Assembly: GCA_009698295.1 (NCBI GenBank)
Contig: WLQO01000005.1
Span: 1-21,923 of the forward strand
DNA from: Actinomycetota bacterium
Lineage (GTDB): Bacteria; Actinomycetota; Actinomycetes; Nanopelagicales; Nanopelagicaceae
Direction: 5' to 3'
DNA: 21,923 nucleotides
Shown here: positions 1-7,262 of the stretch, piece by piece
How the letters are laid out: the number at the start of each line of letters is the position of its first letter
Numbering within the stretch: position 1 is the stretch's first letter
Made by a program: the position numbers and the translations under genes
Notes under the pieces: model-generated
Database searches by the model: none
Told to the model about the DNA's origin: nothing
Seen by the model: only the letters and a program-made list of their open reading frames with translations

Positions 1-405
1 GCTCAAGTAACAACGCAATTAGCTGATCTTGAACTCGTTTCCATGATCGAACCACTTCCATATATAAAGAACGCCGATGGGCGAGCGATACTGGACCCAT
101 CTGAAGAGAAGTTAATAAAAGTAGTTTCAATTGCCTCTGCACTTGGCTCGTCATCGGCATACACCTGGTTAAAGATCCCTGCGCCAACAAATCCCGAGAA
201 AGTTGCTGCCGCAACTAGTTGCCCAATTTTATTATTAGGTGGAGATCCCGGAAGTAATTGGGAAGAAGTCTTTGCCAAATGGGAGCTAGCGCTTAAAGTT
301 CCGAATATCCGTGGTCTGGTTCCGGGTCGCGCGTTACTGTACGGAGAAGAATTAGATGTCGAAACTGCCGTATCTCGCGCAGCAAAAATGGTTAGAAAAG
401 GTTGA
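1..405 (+). CDS. Cgl0158-type (beta/alpha)8-barrel aldolase, C-terminal part
   Basis: The reading frame is open from the first base, so this is the 3' part of a longer gene; the ATG at 43 is an internal Met. The visible 134 residues read like the end of the DeoC/LacD-like barrel proteins of actinobacterial inositol clusters (Cgl0158 family). The segment LLLGGDPGSNWEEVFAKWE followed by GLVPGRALLYG would be the last phosphate-binding strands of the barrel. A likely role, inferred from the family and the adjacent iolB, is the aldol cleavage late in myo-inositol breakdown (6-phospho-5-dehydro-2-deoxygluconate to DHAP and malonate semialdehyde). The catalytic lysine lies outside the visible part. 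Its TGA overlaps the start region of iolB, so the two are translationally coupled. Confidence 0.75.
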   Translation, partial: AQVTTQLADLELVSMIEPLPYIKNADGRAILDPSEEKLIKVVSIASALGSSSAYTWLKIPAPTNPEKVAAATSCPILLLGGDPGSNWEEVFAKWELALKVPNIRGLVPGRALLYGEELDVETAVSRAAKMVRKG

Positions 406-407
406 TG

Positions 408-1301
408 ATGAGTTGGTATAAACCTGCAGGGACTTTGGCTACCGCCGATGCGGAAATATCGCTGACTCCAAAAGATGCTGGGTGGGAATTCTGCGGCTTT
501 TATACCTACAACTTTGCCAAGCGCGCTGAAGTAAAAGTAGAACTTAAAGGGCGCGAAGGAATCTTGCTTCCCTTATCTGCCCAAGATGTAAAGGTGGAAG
601 TAGATGGTCAAGCCTTTACTTTGAAAGGGCGCACTGGCGTCTTTGCTGCGGTATCGGATTGGATCTATCTGCCGGTTAATTCTTCAGTAAAGTTCTCTGG
701 AAAATCTGGCGAAATTGCACTGCTTACTGCAGAAGCAAGTGAAAAATTCCCAGTTTGCTACACACCTGCGCAAGACGTCTCTGTGGAAGTTCGCGGTTCT
801 GGAAAAGCCACCCGCCAAGTAAATAACATTGCAACTCCGACAAGTTTTACCGCTTGTCACAAGATCTTGGTCTGCGAAGTAATTACTCCAGGTGGAAATC
901 TCTCATCATGGCCGCCACATCGCCACGATAAATTCCCAGGATGTCCAACAATTAATGAAGAGGTTTACTACTTCCAGATCGGTAAAGATGGATCCGATCA
1001 TGGTGACGACGAAGGCGTTGGTTTCTTCCACGTTTATGCCGTCGACGGCTCGGTAGATGAGACAGTGACTATTCGCGATAGAGATACTTATGTTGTGCCG
1101 CATGGCTATCACGGACCATCTATCGCTTCCCCGGAATATCCAATGTACTTTTTAAATGTTATGGCTGGCCCTGCCGCAGAACGCAGCATGGCATTTTGCG
1201 ATGATCCAGCACACCATTGGATTAGAGATTCATGGAACGATCAAGTGCAAGATCCTCGTTGTCCAGTTACTTCAGCCCAAGGCAAGGTTAAAAAAGGTTA
1301 A
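408..1301 (+). CDS. iolB: 5-deoxy-glucuronate isomerase
   Basis: IolB is a cytosolic bicupin that converts 5-deoxy-D-glucuronate to 2-deoxy-5-keto-D-gluconate in myo-inositol catabolism. The 297-residue product has the usual family length. The C-terminal cupin carries the hallmark SSWPPHRHD (about 166-174), then NEEVYYFQ (183-190), with further histidines at 232 and 235 (PHGYHGP). This HxH...E...H set is the expected metal site. The segment before it, RQVNNIATP, is also typical. Start choice: TTG 402, ATG 405 and ATG 408 are in frame. ATG 408 gives an MSWYKPAG N-terminus and leaves about 6 nt after AAAAGG; 405 is the alternative. It overlaps or abuts the preceding aldolase stop and is followed after 3 nt by the next gene, so all three form one operon. 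Confidence 0.93.
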   Translation: MSWYKPAGTLATADAEISLTPKDAGWEFCGFYTYNFAKRAEVKVELKGREGILLPLSAQDVKVEVDGQAFTLKGRTGVFAAVSDWIYLPVNSSVKFSGKSGEIALLTAEASEKFPVCYTPAQDVSVEVRGSGKATRQVNNIATPTSFTACHKILVCEVITPGGNLSSWPPHRHDKFPGCPTINEEVYYFQIGKDGSDHGDDEGVGFFHVYAVDGSVDETVTIRDRDTYVVPHGYHGPSIASPEYPMYFLNVMAGPAAERSMAFCDDPAHHWIRDSWNDQVQDPRCPVTSAQGKVKKG

Positions 1302-1304
1302 AAA

Positions 1305-2474
1305 ATGAAGAAAGATATTCGTATTGCTGTGCTTGGACTCGGTTGGATGGGGCAAGCACATTCTCGCTCTGCACTGCGCATTCCATCGCTATTTCCTGAT
1401 CGCGGATTCCAACCAATCCTGCAAGTTTGTGCTGATGTTGATCCAGCGCGACAGAAGAGCGCGGTTGAAGATTATGGCTTTGCGCGCGCAACAGGTGATT
1501 GGATGGAGGCAGCAACCGCAGCTGATGTAGATGCAGTTTGGGTAACTGCTCCAAATATGTTGCACCTGCCAATGATTGAAGCGGCAACTAAAGCGGGCAA
1601 AGCAGTGTTTAGTGAAAAGCCAATTGGTGGAAAACCAGAACAAACCGTTCAAGCTTACAAATTAGCTAAGAGCGCTGGAGTACCAACTGGAGTTGGATAT
1701 AACTATGTTTGGGCTCCCCTGGTGCTGCACGCAAAGAACTTAATTGCTAGCGGTGCACTTGGAGAAATCACGCATTACCGTGGTCGATTCTTGAGTATGT
1801 ACGGAAGCGATGAACTTGGCTTACTTACCTGGCGCTTTAAATTAGCTGATGCAGGTTATGGGGTATCAAGCGATATTTTGAGCCATAGCGTTTCGATGGC
1901 GCAATTTTTAGTTGGTTCAATTTCTGAAGTTGTCGGAATGCAGAACACAACGATTAAAGAACGTCCACTTCCAACCGGAAATGCTGGGCACTATTCCCGT
2001 GGCAAGGCCAGTGATCCTAAAGGCGTTGTTGAAAATGAAGATTTCGCTTCTATGCTCTGCACTTTTGCCAATGGTGCAACCGGAACATTCGAAGTCAGCC
2101 GCACCGTTGTTGGTCCAGAAAGTCAGAACGCCTTTGAAATTTATGGCACAAAGGGTTCGCTCTTGTGGAATTTAGAGAAGATCAATGAGTTGCAGTATTA
2201 CGAACTCGGCAGTTCACTAAACACTGGCTACACCACTATCTACGGCGGCGATCGCTTCCCATTCCATGGCGCCTTCGTTCCCGGCCAAGCAAATGCCATT
2301 GGTTTTGAAGACTTGGTCGCTATTGAAGATTATGTCTTTATGCAATCAATCGTTGAGGGCAAAGCCTTTGGGCAGAGTTTTAAAGAAGCGGTTGATGTGG
2401 TGAGCGTGCAACAAGCGCTGATTAACTCTTGGAGTTCTCGCACCTGGGAGAAGGTTAAAGATTTAAGTCTTTAA
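1305..2474 (+). CDS. Gfo/Idh/MocA-family oxidoreductase, probable inositol dehydrogenase
   Basis: A 389-residue NAD(P)-dependent dehydrogenase. The N-terminal Rossmann fold starts with VLGLGWMG (9-16), and the family's catalytic EKP sits at 104-106 (VFSEKPIGG). The C-terminal domain has GYGVSSDILSHS, whose D190 and H194 match the Asp/His pair of inositol dehydrogenases. It lies 3 nt downstream of iolB with AAAGG just before the start, so it belongs to the inositol operon. Oxidation of myo- or scyllo-inositol or a related polyol is therefore the best guess. Exact substrate is not readable: this superfamily is broad and the protein is longer than classic IolG (about 335-345 residues). The last 20 nt overlap the convergent acetoacetyl-CoA synthetase gene. 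Confidence 0.82.
   Translation: MKKDIRIAVLGLGWMGQAHSRSALRIPSLFPDRGFQPILQVCADVDPARQKSAVEDYGFARATGDWMEAATAADVDAVWVTAPNMLHLPMIEAATKAGKAVFSEKPIGGKPEQTVQAYKLAKSAGVPTGVGYNYVWAPLVLHAKNLIASGALGEITHYRGRFLSMYGSDELGLLTWRFKLADAGYGVSSDILSHSVSMAQFLVGSISEVVGMQNTTIKERPLPTGNAGHYSRGKASDPKGVVENEDFASMLCTFANGATGTFEVSRTVVGPESQNAFEIYGTKGSLLWNLEKINELQYYELGSSLNTGYTTIYGGDRFPFHGAFVPGQANAIGFEDLVAIEDYVFMQSIVEGKAFGQSFKEAVDVVSVQQALINSWSSRTWEKVKDLSL
2455..2474. terminator. Stop-to-stop palindrome at a convergent junction
   Basis: The 20-nt overlap of the two convergent genes is itself an inverted repeat: TTAAAGA at 2455-2461 and TCTTTAA at 2468-2474, around a 6-nt centre. Its two ends are exactly the two stop codons. It is AT-rich and symmetric, so it could fold in either transcript and act as a weak bidirectional terminator. 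A second small inverted repeat lies just beyond it (CCAATC 2476-2481, GATTGG 2493-2498). Termination itself is inferred. Confidence 0.35.
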
Positions 2475-4344
2475 ACCAATCTAAAGATTCAGGATTGGCA
2501 AGAGAGTTTAAGTTATTAATCGCAACTTCGTTAACTGCATTGGCTACGGCAATTTCCATAAGTTTGTTGCTCTTGGTGCGTGGAAAATCTGGTGCTTGCA
2601 AAATAATTGCCGGCACATGACGCGGACTAGCCTTGGTTCTTAGCGCTGATTTAATCTGGTTGCTTAACTCTTCAGTTAACACTTTTCCTGCGGCTAGCTT
2701 CACAAAGAGAACAATTCTTGTGTCGCCTTCCCAATTTTGGGCGATCGCTAGCGACTCAACAACTTCCGCGAATTCTTCAGTTATTCGATAGATTTCCGCG
2801 GTTCCGATACGTACACCACCAGCATTTAAAGTCGCATCCGAGCGACCATGCATTACATATCCGCCCTCAGCGGTCTTCTCTACAAAATCTCCATGTGTCC
2901 AGACATCTGCAAATCTTTCAAAGTACGCAGATTTAAATTTAGCGTTGCCAGCATCGTTCCAAAAATAGAGTGGAACTGACGGGAAGGTGTTGCGACAAAC
3001 CAACTCGCCTTTCACACCAATTTCTGCCACGCCACCATTTTCAGAAAATACTTGAACATCTAACCCCAGCGCCGGTCCTTGAATTTGGCCGGCATAAACC
3101 GGCATATTTGGAACTCCGAGCATGAAACAGCCACAGATATCGGTGCCACCAGAAATCGAAGCTAAATGCGCGCTTGAAGAGATATCTTCGTAAATATATG
3201 CAAAACCTTCGTGGCTCAAAGGTGAACCAGTTGATGCAATCGTGCGCAGAGCTGGAAGTGAATGACTTTCTTTTGGGCGCAATCCCAATTTACGAATTGA
3301 ATCAATGTATTTCGCGGAAACTCCCAAAAAGGTAAGTTGATTTTCCGCTGCAATATCAAATAAACGTTCCGGATTTGGATATAAAGGATTGCCATCGAAC
3401 AACACGATGCCAGCACCTGTTGCTAGCCCCATTACTAGCCAGTTCCACATCATCCACCCGCATGTTGTGTAATAGAAAACTTTATCTTCAGGCTTTATAT
3501 CTAAGTGATATCTCTGCTCGCTTAATACTTTCAACAGCACACCTGCAGCGCTATGGACGATACATTTTGGTTTACCTGTAGTCCCAGATGAGAACAAGAT
3601 AAAGCCGGGGCGATCAAACCCACCCGGAATTGAAATCTCCTGGCTTGGTTTAAAGCCTTCCAGCCAATCGTCAAAACTTTGATAAGCACTACTTGGGCTG
3701 CCGATGGCGATAACTTTCAAAAGTGTCGGCAGTTGCGCCACTATTTCAGCAATTTTCTCTGTGCAATCAATTTTCTTACCATTGTATTGATAGCTTTTAG
3801 TCACCAGTAAAACTTTGGGTTCGATCTGCTGGAATCGGTCTAAGACTGTTGCTGTTCCAAAATCTGCAGATGTGCTTGAGAAAATCGCGCCGATCTTTAG
3901 CGCACCTAATGCAAAAAATACAGTTTCGGCTACGTTAGCAGCTATCGCCGATACGACATCGCCTTCCTTTACGCCGATTTCCTGTAAGCCAGCAGCTACT
4001 TGATTCGCGATCTCACGTACTTGTTTCCGTGAATATTCACGCTTGGCTCCCGCTTCACTTATTTCAGTAATAAGGATTTGCTGATCATCACCTTTAAGCA
4101 AGGTGTCACAAATATTTAAGTGCGCATCAGGAAAAAATCGAGTTTTTAGAAAAGTATCACCGATGATGCCTTTATCCCCCAGGCTTCCGATGACGCCGCT
4201 ATCTTCAAATACATAGCGCCAAAAGGCTTCTCTATTTTCAATGGACCATTTATGCAGGCTCTGGAAATCTCTTACTTGCGCATAACCTTGCAGCTTTGCA
4301 AGCGCCAAGTTATTTGAAGCAGGCTCCCACAACGCTGGTTGCAT
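2455..4344 (-). CDS. Acetoacetyl-CoA synthetase (acetoacetate-CoA ligase)
   Basis: This ANL-superfamily adenylate-forming enzyme would activate acetoacetate with ATP and CoA to acetoacetyl-CoA, feeding ketone-body or PHB-type carbon into acetyl-CoA. The 629-residue protein has the P-loop-like SSGTTGKPK (252-260), the acetoacetyl/acetyl-CoA synthetase motif SGGTDICGCF (398-407), WTHGDF (482-487), GRSDATLNAGGVRIG (500-514) and the C-terminal PRTKSNKLMEIAV with candidate catalytic Lys594. The N-terminal LWEPAS and the FWRYVFE segment fit acetoacetyl-CoA rather than acetyl-CoA synthetase. It is slightly shorter than the usual 650 or so residues but nothing essential is missing. The start lies 3 nt after the upstream oxidoreductase gene, with only a poor Shine-Dalgarno, so translation coupling is likely. 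Confidence 0.9.
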   Translation of the reverse strand: MQPALWEPASNNLALAKLQGYAQVRDFQSLHKWSIENREAFWRYVFEDSGVIGSLGDKGIIGDTFLKTRFFPDAHLNICDTLLKGDDQQILITEISEAGAKREYSRKQVREIANQVAAGLQEIGVKEGDVVSAIAANVAETVFFALGALKIGAIFSSTSADFGTATVLDRFQQIEPKVLLVTKSYQYNGKKIDCTEKIAEIVAQLPTLLKVIAIGSPSSAYQSFDDWLEGFKPSQEISIPGGFDRPGFILFSSGTTGKPKCIVHSAAGVLLKVLSEQRYHLDIKPEDKVFYYTTCGWMMWNWLVMGLATGAGIVLFDGNPLYPNPERLFDIAAENQLTFLGVSAKYIDSIRKLGLRPKESHSLPALRTIASTGSPLSHEGFAYIYEDISSSAHLASISGGTDICGCFMLGVPNMPVYAGQIQGPALGLDVQVFSENGGVAEIGVKGELVCRNTFPSVPLYFWNDAGNAKFKSAYFERFADVWTHGDFVEKTAEGGYVMHGRSDATLNAGGVRIGTAEIYRITEEFAEVVESLAIAQNWEGDTRIVLFVKLAAGKVLTEELSNQIKSALRTKASPRHVPAIILQAPDFPRTKSNKLMEIAVANAVNEVAINNLNSLANPESLDWFKDLNL

Positions 4345-4347
4345 CGC

Positions 4348-5313
4348 TTAGGGGCGACCCATTACTTCAAAGGCGCGTTCAAATACCTGCGCAAAGGCGA
4401 TTGATTGAGAATGTGGCATCAGCCAACCTTCTCCCCCACGAATCCGACGTGACATCGAATCAGCCATTAATTGGTATGGATCACAAGCGGCAAAGTTTTC
4501 AACAGTAACTTTGCCATCGATTTCTAACTCCAAGGTGCTCACTTTATTGTGTGAATTAAAGGCATCATTTCCGGTTAATGAAACCCGTCCTTTAGAGCCA
4601 ATTACATCTAAGTAAAGAGTGCTCGGCGTATTCATCGAAGTCACCGCCTCGGCGTGTGCGCCACCGATATCAAAGGAGAGTTTTACCGTTTCGTCACAAC
4701 TTCCGGGATGCCATTTAACATCGGCCTTGATATTGCTAACAGGTGCAAAATCCATCAACCAAATTGGTGCGGCAACTGAATATGGACCGAGGTCGTAAAG
4801 TCCTCCGCCGCCTAATTCATAAATTGCACGAATATTTTTGGGATCAAGTCCGTCGTAAGTAAATGCGCTACGAATTTCTTTCACCTCGCCGATGACTCCA
4901 GAATCGACGAGTTCTTTTAAACGCAGAGTTCTTGGATGCCAACGATTCCAGCTCGCCTCCATGAAGATAAGTCCTGTTTCATTTGCTACCGCGATTGCTT
5001 CTTTAAGTTGTGCCACATCCATCGCTGCAGGTTTTTCGCAAAGCACATGTTTACCCGCGCGCATCGCCTTAATTGACCACTCAATATGCAATGAGTTGGG
5101 AAGTGAAATATAAATCGCCTCAACCTTGGAATCGGCAAGTAATTGATCGTAATCTGTGTAAACCAACCCGGACGGTGAAAGAGATTTTCCGCGTTCTAGA
5201 TCTTTGGATCCAACTGCGTAAATTTCACCTTCTTGCGAATTTAAGAGCGCTGGGTAAAGAGCTATCTTTGCAATGTAACCTGCCCCAATAAATCCCCAGC
5301 GCACTTTTTCCAT
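4348..5313 (-). CDS. Gfo/Idh/MocA-family oxidoreductase
   Basis: A 321-residue NAD(P)-dependent oxidoreductase of the dihydrodiol/sugar dehydrogenase branch. It has a Rossmann motif FIGAGYIAK (8-16), catalytic EKP at 93-95 (LCEKPAAMD), and GGGGLYDLGPYSV (168-180) at the substrate site. The frame is open to a TTG at 5349, but the ATG at 5313 is preferred: it starts MEKVRWGFIGAG, as relatives do, and sits 7 nt behind a good -10 box. The substrate is unknown; a sugar or polyol is typical. It is the first gene of a two-gene unit with acetoacetyl-CoA synthetase. It is not closely similar to the inositol-operon dehydrogenase at 1305-2474, so it is not a recent duplicate of it. Confidence 0.85.
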   Translation of the reverse strand: MEKVRWGFIGAGYIAKIALYPALLNSQEGEIYAVGSKDLERGKSLSPSGLVYTDYDQLLADSKVEAIYISLPNSLHIEWSIKAMRAGKHVLCEKPAAMDVAQLKEAIAVANETGLIFMEASWNRWHPRTLRLKELVDSGVIGEVKEIRSAFTYDGLDPKNIRAIYELGGGGLYDLGPYSVAAPIWLMDFAPVSNIKADVKWHPGSCDETVKLSFDIGGAHAEAVTSMNTPSTLYLDVIGSKGRVSLTGNDAFNSHNKVSTLELEIDGKVTVENFAACDPYQLMADSMSRRIRGGEGWLMPHSQSIAFAQVFERAFEVMGRP

Positions 5314-5349
5314 ATCGGTGACAATACTTGTAAAAATGGTAATCGCCAA
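5314..5349 (-). promoter_or_regulatory. Promoter of the oxidoreductase/acetoacetyl-CoA synthetase unit, probably leaderless
   Basis: On the minus strand TTGGCG (5349-5344) is followed by a 17-nt spacer and TATTGT (5326-5321), then 7 nt to the ATG at 5313. This is a good sigma-70-type -35/-10 pair. The start point would fall at or next to the start codon, giving an mRNA without a 5' leader. It lies inside the 47-bp divergent gap to the NAD(P)HX dehydratase gene. Confidence 0.5.
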
Positions 5350-5360
5350 GAAGGTCTAAG

Positions 5361-6209
5361 ATGGCCAGTATGAAGATCCAAAAGTGGACCGCCCGCGATA
5401 CTAAAAAATGTATCGTCATTCCCAGCGATTTAGACCATAAATACTCGCGCGGGACGTTGGGTGTAATTACCGGATCCGCGCAATATCCGGGAGCAGCCGT
5501 TCTCACATCTCGCGCTGCAATTGCTACTGGCCTCGGAGTACTCCGTTTTCATAGTTCATCTGGTTTGGCCCACCTTGTTCTGCATGCAACACCAGAGGCG
5601 CTAGTTCAACCCGGAAAGGTTGATGCTTGGATCGCTGGTTCTGGCATCAGTGATAAACGATTTAGCGATTACACAACGTGGCTGCGCCATCGCTGGTTTA
5701 AATTAATAAAGTTGCAGACCGTTCCCACGGTTTTAGATGCCGGAGCGCTTTACCTCGCTGGAAAACTTTCACAGCCAACTCTGATAACTCCACATGCTGG
5801 TGAATTAGCTAAATTACTGAGCAAACGTGGGATTTCAGTTACATCAGAAGCCATCGAATCAGATCCGCGCAAATGGGCGGTCAAGGCGAGTGAATTTCTT
5901 GGCGTAATCGTCTTGCTTAAAGGTGCGCTCACAGTCGTTGCAAATGGCAAAGATTTAATTGAACTACCGAAGGCAACTCCGTGGCTGGCAACTGCCGGAT
6001 CCGGTGATGTTTTAACAGGAATTATTGGTGCACTAGTTGCTACTAATTACATTGAAATTTTAAATGATCCAAATCACTTATCTAAAGTTGCAGCAAGCGG
6101 TGCATTCATTCATAACTTGGCTGCGGTAACTATATCTAAGGATGCCCCCATATCTGCTACTTCAATAATTGAATTTATTCCTGTCACGCTGCAGAAAATT
6201 TTAAAGTAG
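5361..6209 (+). CDS. nnrD: ADP-dependent (S)-NAD(P)H-hydrate dehydratase
   Basis: Repairs hydrated NADH and NADPH (NAD(P)HX) by ATP- or ADP-driven dehydration in the cytosol. The 282-residue protein is the YjeF C-terminal, ribokinase-like domain alone: YSRGTLGVITGSAQYPGAAVL (28-48), LDAGAL (125-130), TPHAGELAKLL (143-153), and the nucleotide-site TAGSGDVLTGIIGA (211-224) with presumed catalytic Asp216. Many bacteria fuse it to the epimerase NnrE. Here no epimerase domain is attached and none is adjacent. Start: ATG 5361 has AAGAAGG six nt upstream. An alternative ATG at 5370 would be leaderless behind TAAGAT (5357-5362). It is divergent from the oxidoreductase at 4348-5313. Confidence 0.92.
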   Translation: MASMKIQKWTARDTKKCIVIPSDLDHKYSRGTLGVITGSAQYPGAAVLTSRAAIATGLGVLRFHSSSGLAHLVLHATPEALVQPGKVDAWIAGSGISDKRFSDYTTWLRHRWFKLIKLQTVPTVLDAGALYLAGKLSQPTLITPHAGELAKLLSKRGISVTSEAIESDPRKWAVKASEFLGVIVLLKGALTVVANGKDLIELPKATPWLATAGSGDVLTGIIGALVATNYIEILNDPNHLSKVAASGAFIHNLAAVTISKDAPISATSIIEFIPVTLQKILK

Positions 6210-6240
6210 GGGTAGCCCCACAATTGTTTTTAGTTTTTGT
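6209..6240 (+). terminator. Possible terminator after nnrD
   Basis: GGGG (6209-6212) and CCCC (6216-6219) can pair across a 3-nt loop, starting within the stop codon of nnrD. This is followed by a T-rich stretch at 6226-6240. The stem is only 4 bp with a tight loop, so it would be a weak intrinsic terminator. Confidence 0.35.
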
Positions 6241-6269
6241 TTCACAACGCGCGTGCTGCTAATCAAGGC

Positions 6270-6280
6270 TACCTTTAGGG
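6270..6280 (+). promoter_or_regulatory. -10 box before the response regulator gene
   Basis: TACCTT at 6270-6275 lies 5 nt before the GTG start at 6281, matching the actinobacterial TANNNT pattern and predicting a leaderless or nearly leaderless mRNA. No clear -35 was seen. Confidence 0.35.
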
Positions 6281-6955
6281 GTGAACAAATCTCCCACCGT
6301 TTTAGTTGCAAGTGATGACGCATTTGAGTTAGCAACTCTTAGCGCAGCACTTCGAATGCAATCTATAAATGTTGTGGCTGAAGCTCATACCGAAGAGATC
6401 GCTCAAAATCTTTATAAATTTCTTTCTCCTGAAGTGGTACTAATTGATCTTCAGTTTGCTGGTGAGGAAGCTCTTGCTCTTGTAAATAAATTCCGGAAAG
6501 TAAATCCGCTACTTGGTATCGTCTTGATGACTGCGTGTCCGGACCTGCGTTTGTTGGGCCTGGAAGAGAAGCAAATACCAATGGGTTCACAAGTTATTTT
6601 GAAGAAATCAGTAGCTGACCTATCTGTCGTAAGCCATGCAATTACAAATTCTGTAACTGCGGTAGCAGAGAAGAAGAAGATGTCCTGGATCGATAGCCAT
6701 GGTTCCCTGCACGAAAATGCCTTCCATTCTGTATTGAGTGATTTCACCGATATTCAAATTGAAACTTATCGTTTACTTGCCAGGGGGCTAAGCAACTCAG
6801 AAATTGCAAAGGTGCGATTTGTGAGCGAAAAATCAGTAGAACAAATCGTCGCTCGTATCGCACAACATTTACGAGTATCTCCTGACAGGGCGCAGAATCT
6901 GCGCGTTGTATTAACTGGCGAATATTTCAAATGGATCGGCTCACCGCGCCACTAA
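6281..6955 (+). CDS. Orphan NarL/LuxR-type response regulator
   Basis: A 224-residue DNA-binding regulator. The N-terminal receiver domain (about 5-125) has the acidic pair D12-D13, the predicted phospho-acceptor D56 in VVLIDL, T84 in VLMTA and K108/K109 in ILKKS, so phosphorylation is plausible. The C-terminal LuxR-type helix-turn-helix (about 153-205) is recognisable from ETYRLLARGLSNSEIA and the following VSEKSVEQIV helix. It departs from the usual pattern: FTDIQ replaces the common LTxRE, and VEQIV replaces VxxHV. No histidine kinase is nearby, so its input signal and targets cannot be read here. It starts with GTG. The next gene begins 37 bp downstream. Confidence 0.85.
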   Translation: MNKSPTVLVASDDAFELATLSAALRMQSINVVAEAHTEEIAQNLYKFLSPEVVLIDLQFAGEEALALVNKFRKVNPLLGIVLMTACPDLRLLGLEEKQIPMGSQVILKKSVADLSVVSHAITNSVTAVAEKKKMSWIDSHGSLHENAFHSVLSDFTDIQIETYRLLARGLSNSEIAKVRFVSEKSVEQIVARIAQHLRVSPDRAQNLRVVLTGEYFKWIGSPRH

Positions 6956-6979
6956 CCAAGAGTGCTAGAGCCAAGCCAG

Positions 6980-6992
6980 TAAAGTGTGCGCC
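6980..6992 (+). promoter_or_regulatory. -10 box before the DnaX-like small gene
   Basis: TAAAGT at 6980-6985 is 7 nt before the ATG at 6993 and matches TANNNT. There is no convincing Shine-Dalgarno before this ATG, which supports leaderless expression. The -35 is unclear. Confidence 0.35.
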
Positions 6993-7262
6993 ATGGCTGC
7001 GCAAATCTCCCTCGCTGATATTCGGAGCCGCTGGAATGAAGTGCTTGATCATCTAGAGCGTCAAGACAGAATTGCCTGGATCGCATACTTTGATGCCCGA
7101 CTGGCTGGCTTTGACGGAGAAAAACTCTCCCTTGATTTCTCAGATTCCCGAAAATTCTCCGGTGGTCATGAATACTCCCCAACCCGAGAAAAGTTGCAGA
7201 ACGCTTTGATCGCATCAATAAAATCTGTCCTGGATCTTGAAATAATGATTGAAGAGATCTAA
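6993..7262 (+). CDS. Small protein resembling the C-terminal domain of DnaX (DNA polymerase III gamma/tau)
   Basis: An 89-residue soluble protein with no signal peptide or membrane segment. The pattern LADIRSRWNEVLDHLE, then a short helix, then AGFDGEKLSLDFSD, an alpha-helical stretch and a final hydrophobic strand resembles the domain after the clamp-loader core in bacterial gamma/tau subunits. There a W-x-x-V-L helix precedes a G-x-x-L-x-L-x-F hairpin. This is a remembered family resemblance, not a search result. An in-frame GTG at 6984 is the alternative start, but ATG 6993 sits behind a -10 box. Its stop overlaps the GH25 start by one base (TAATG), so the two are probably co-translated. 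Function unknown; a free-standing tau-like module or adaptor is possible. Confidence 0.6.
   Translation: MAAQISLADIRSRWNEVLDHLERQDRIAWIAYFDARLAGFDGEKLSLDFSDSRKFSGGHEYSPTREKLQNALIASIKSVLDLEIMIEEI

Noticed and set aside
43..405. Start of a complete small gene at ATG 43
   Set aside because: The frame is open from base 1 and the sequence reads as the tail of a larger barrel aldolase, so the ATG is internal and the gene is simply cut by the window.
402..407. TTG 402 as the iolB start
   Set aside because: It lies inside the last codons of the preceding gene. ATG 405 or 408 gives better spacing to AAAAGG and a normal IolB N-terminus.
2455..4344. Acetyl-CoA synthetase instead of acetoacetyl-CoA synthetase
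   Set aside because: The N-terminal LWEPAS segment and the SGGTDICGCF motif fit the acetoacetate enzyme better. The two are related, so a small doubt remains.
5314..5349. Twelve-residue N-terminal extension of the oxidoreductase from TTG 5349
   Set aside because: The extension codons coincide with a good -35/-10 promoter, and relatives of this fold start just before the Rossmann strand, as at ATG 5313.
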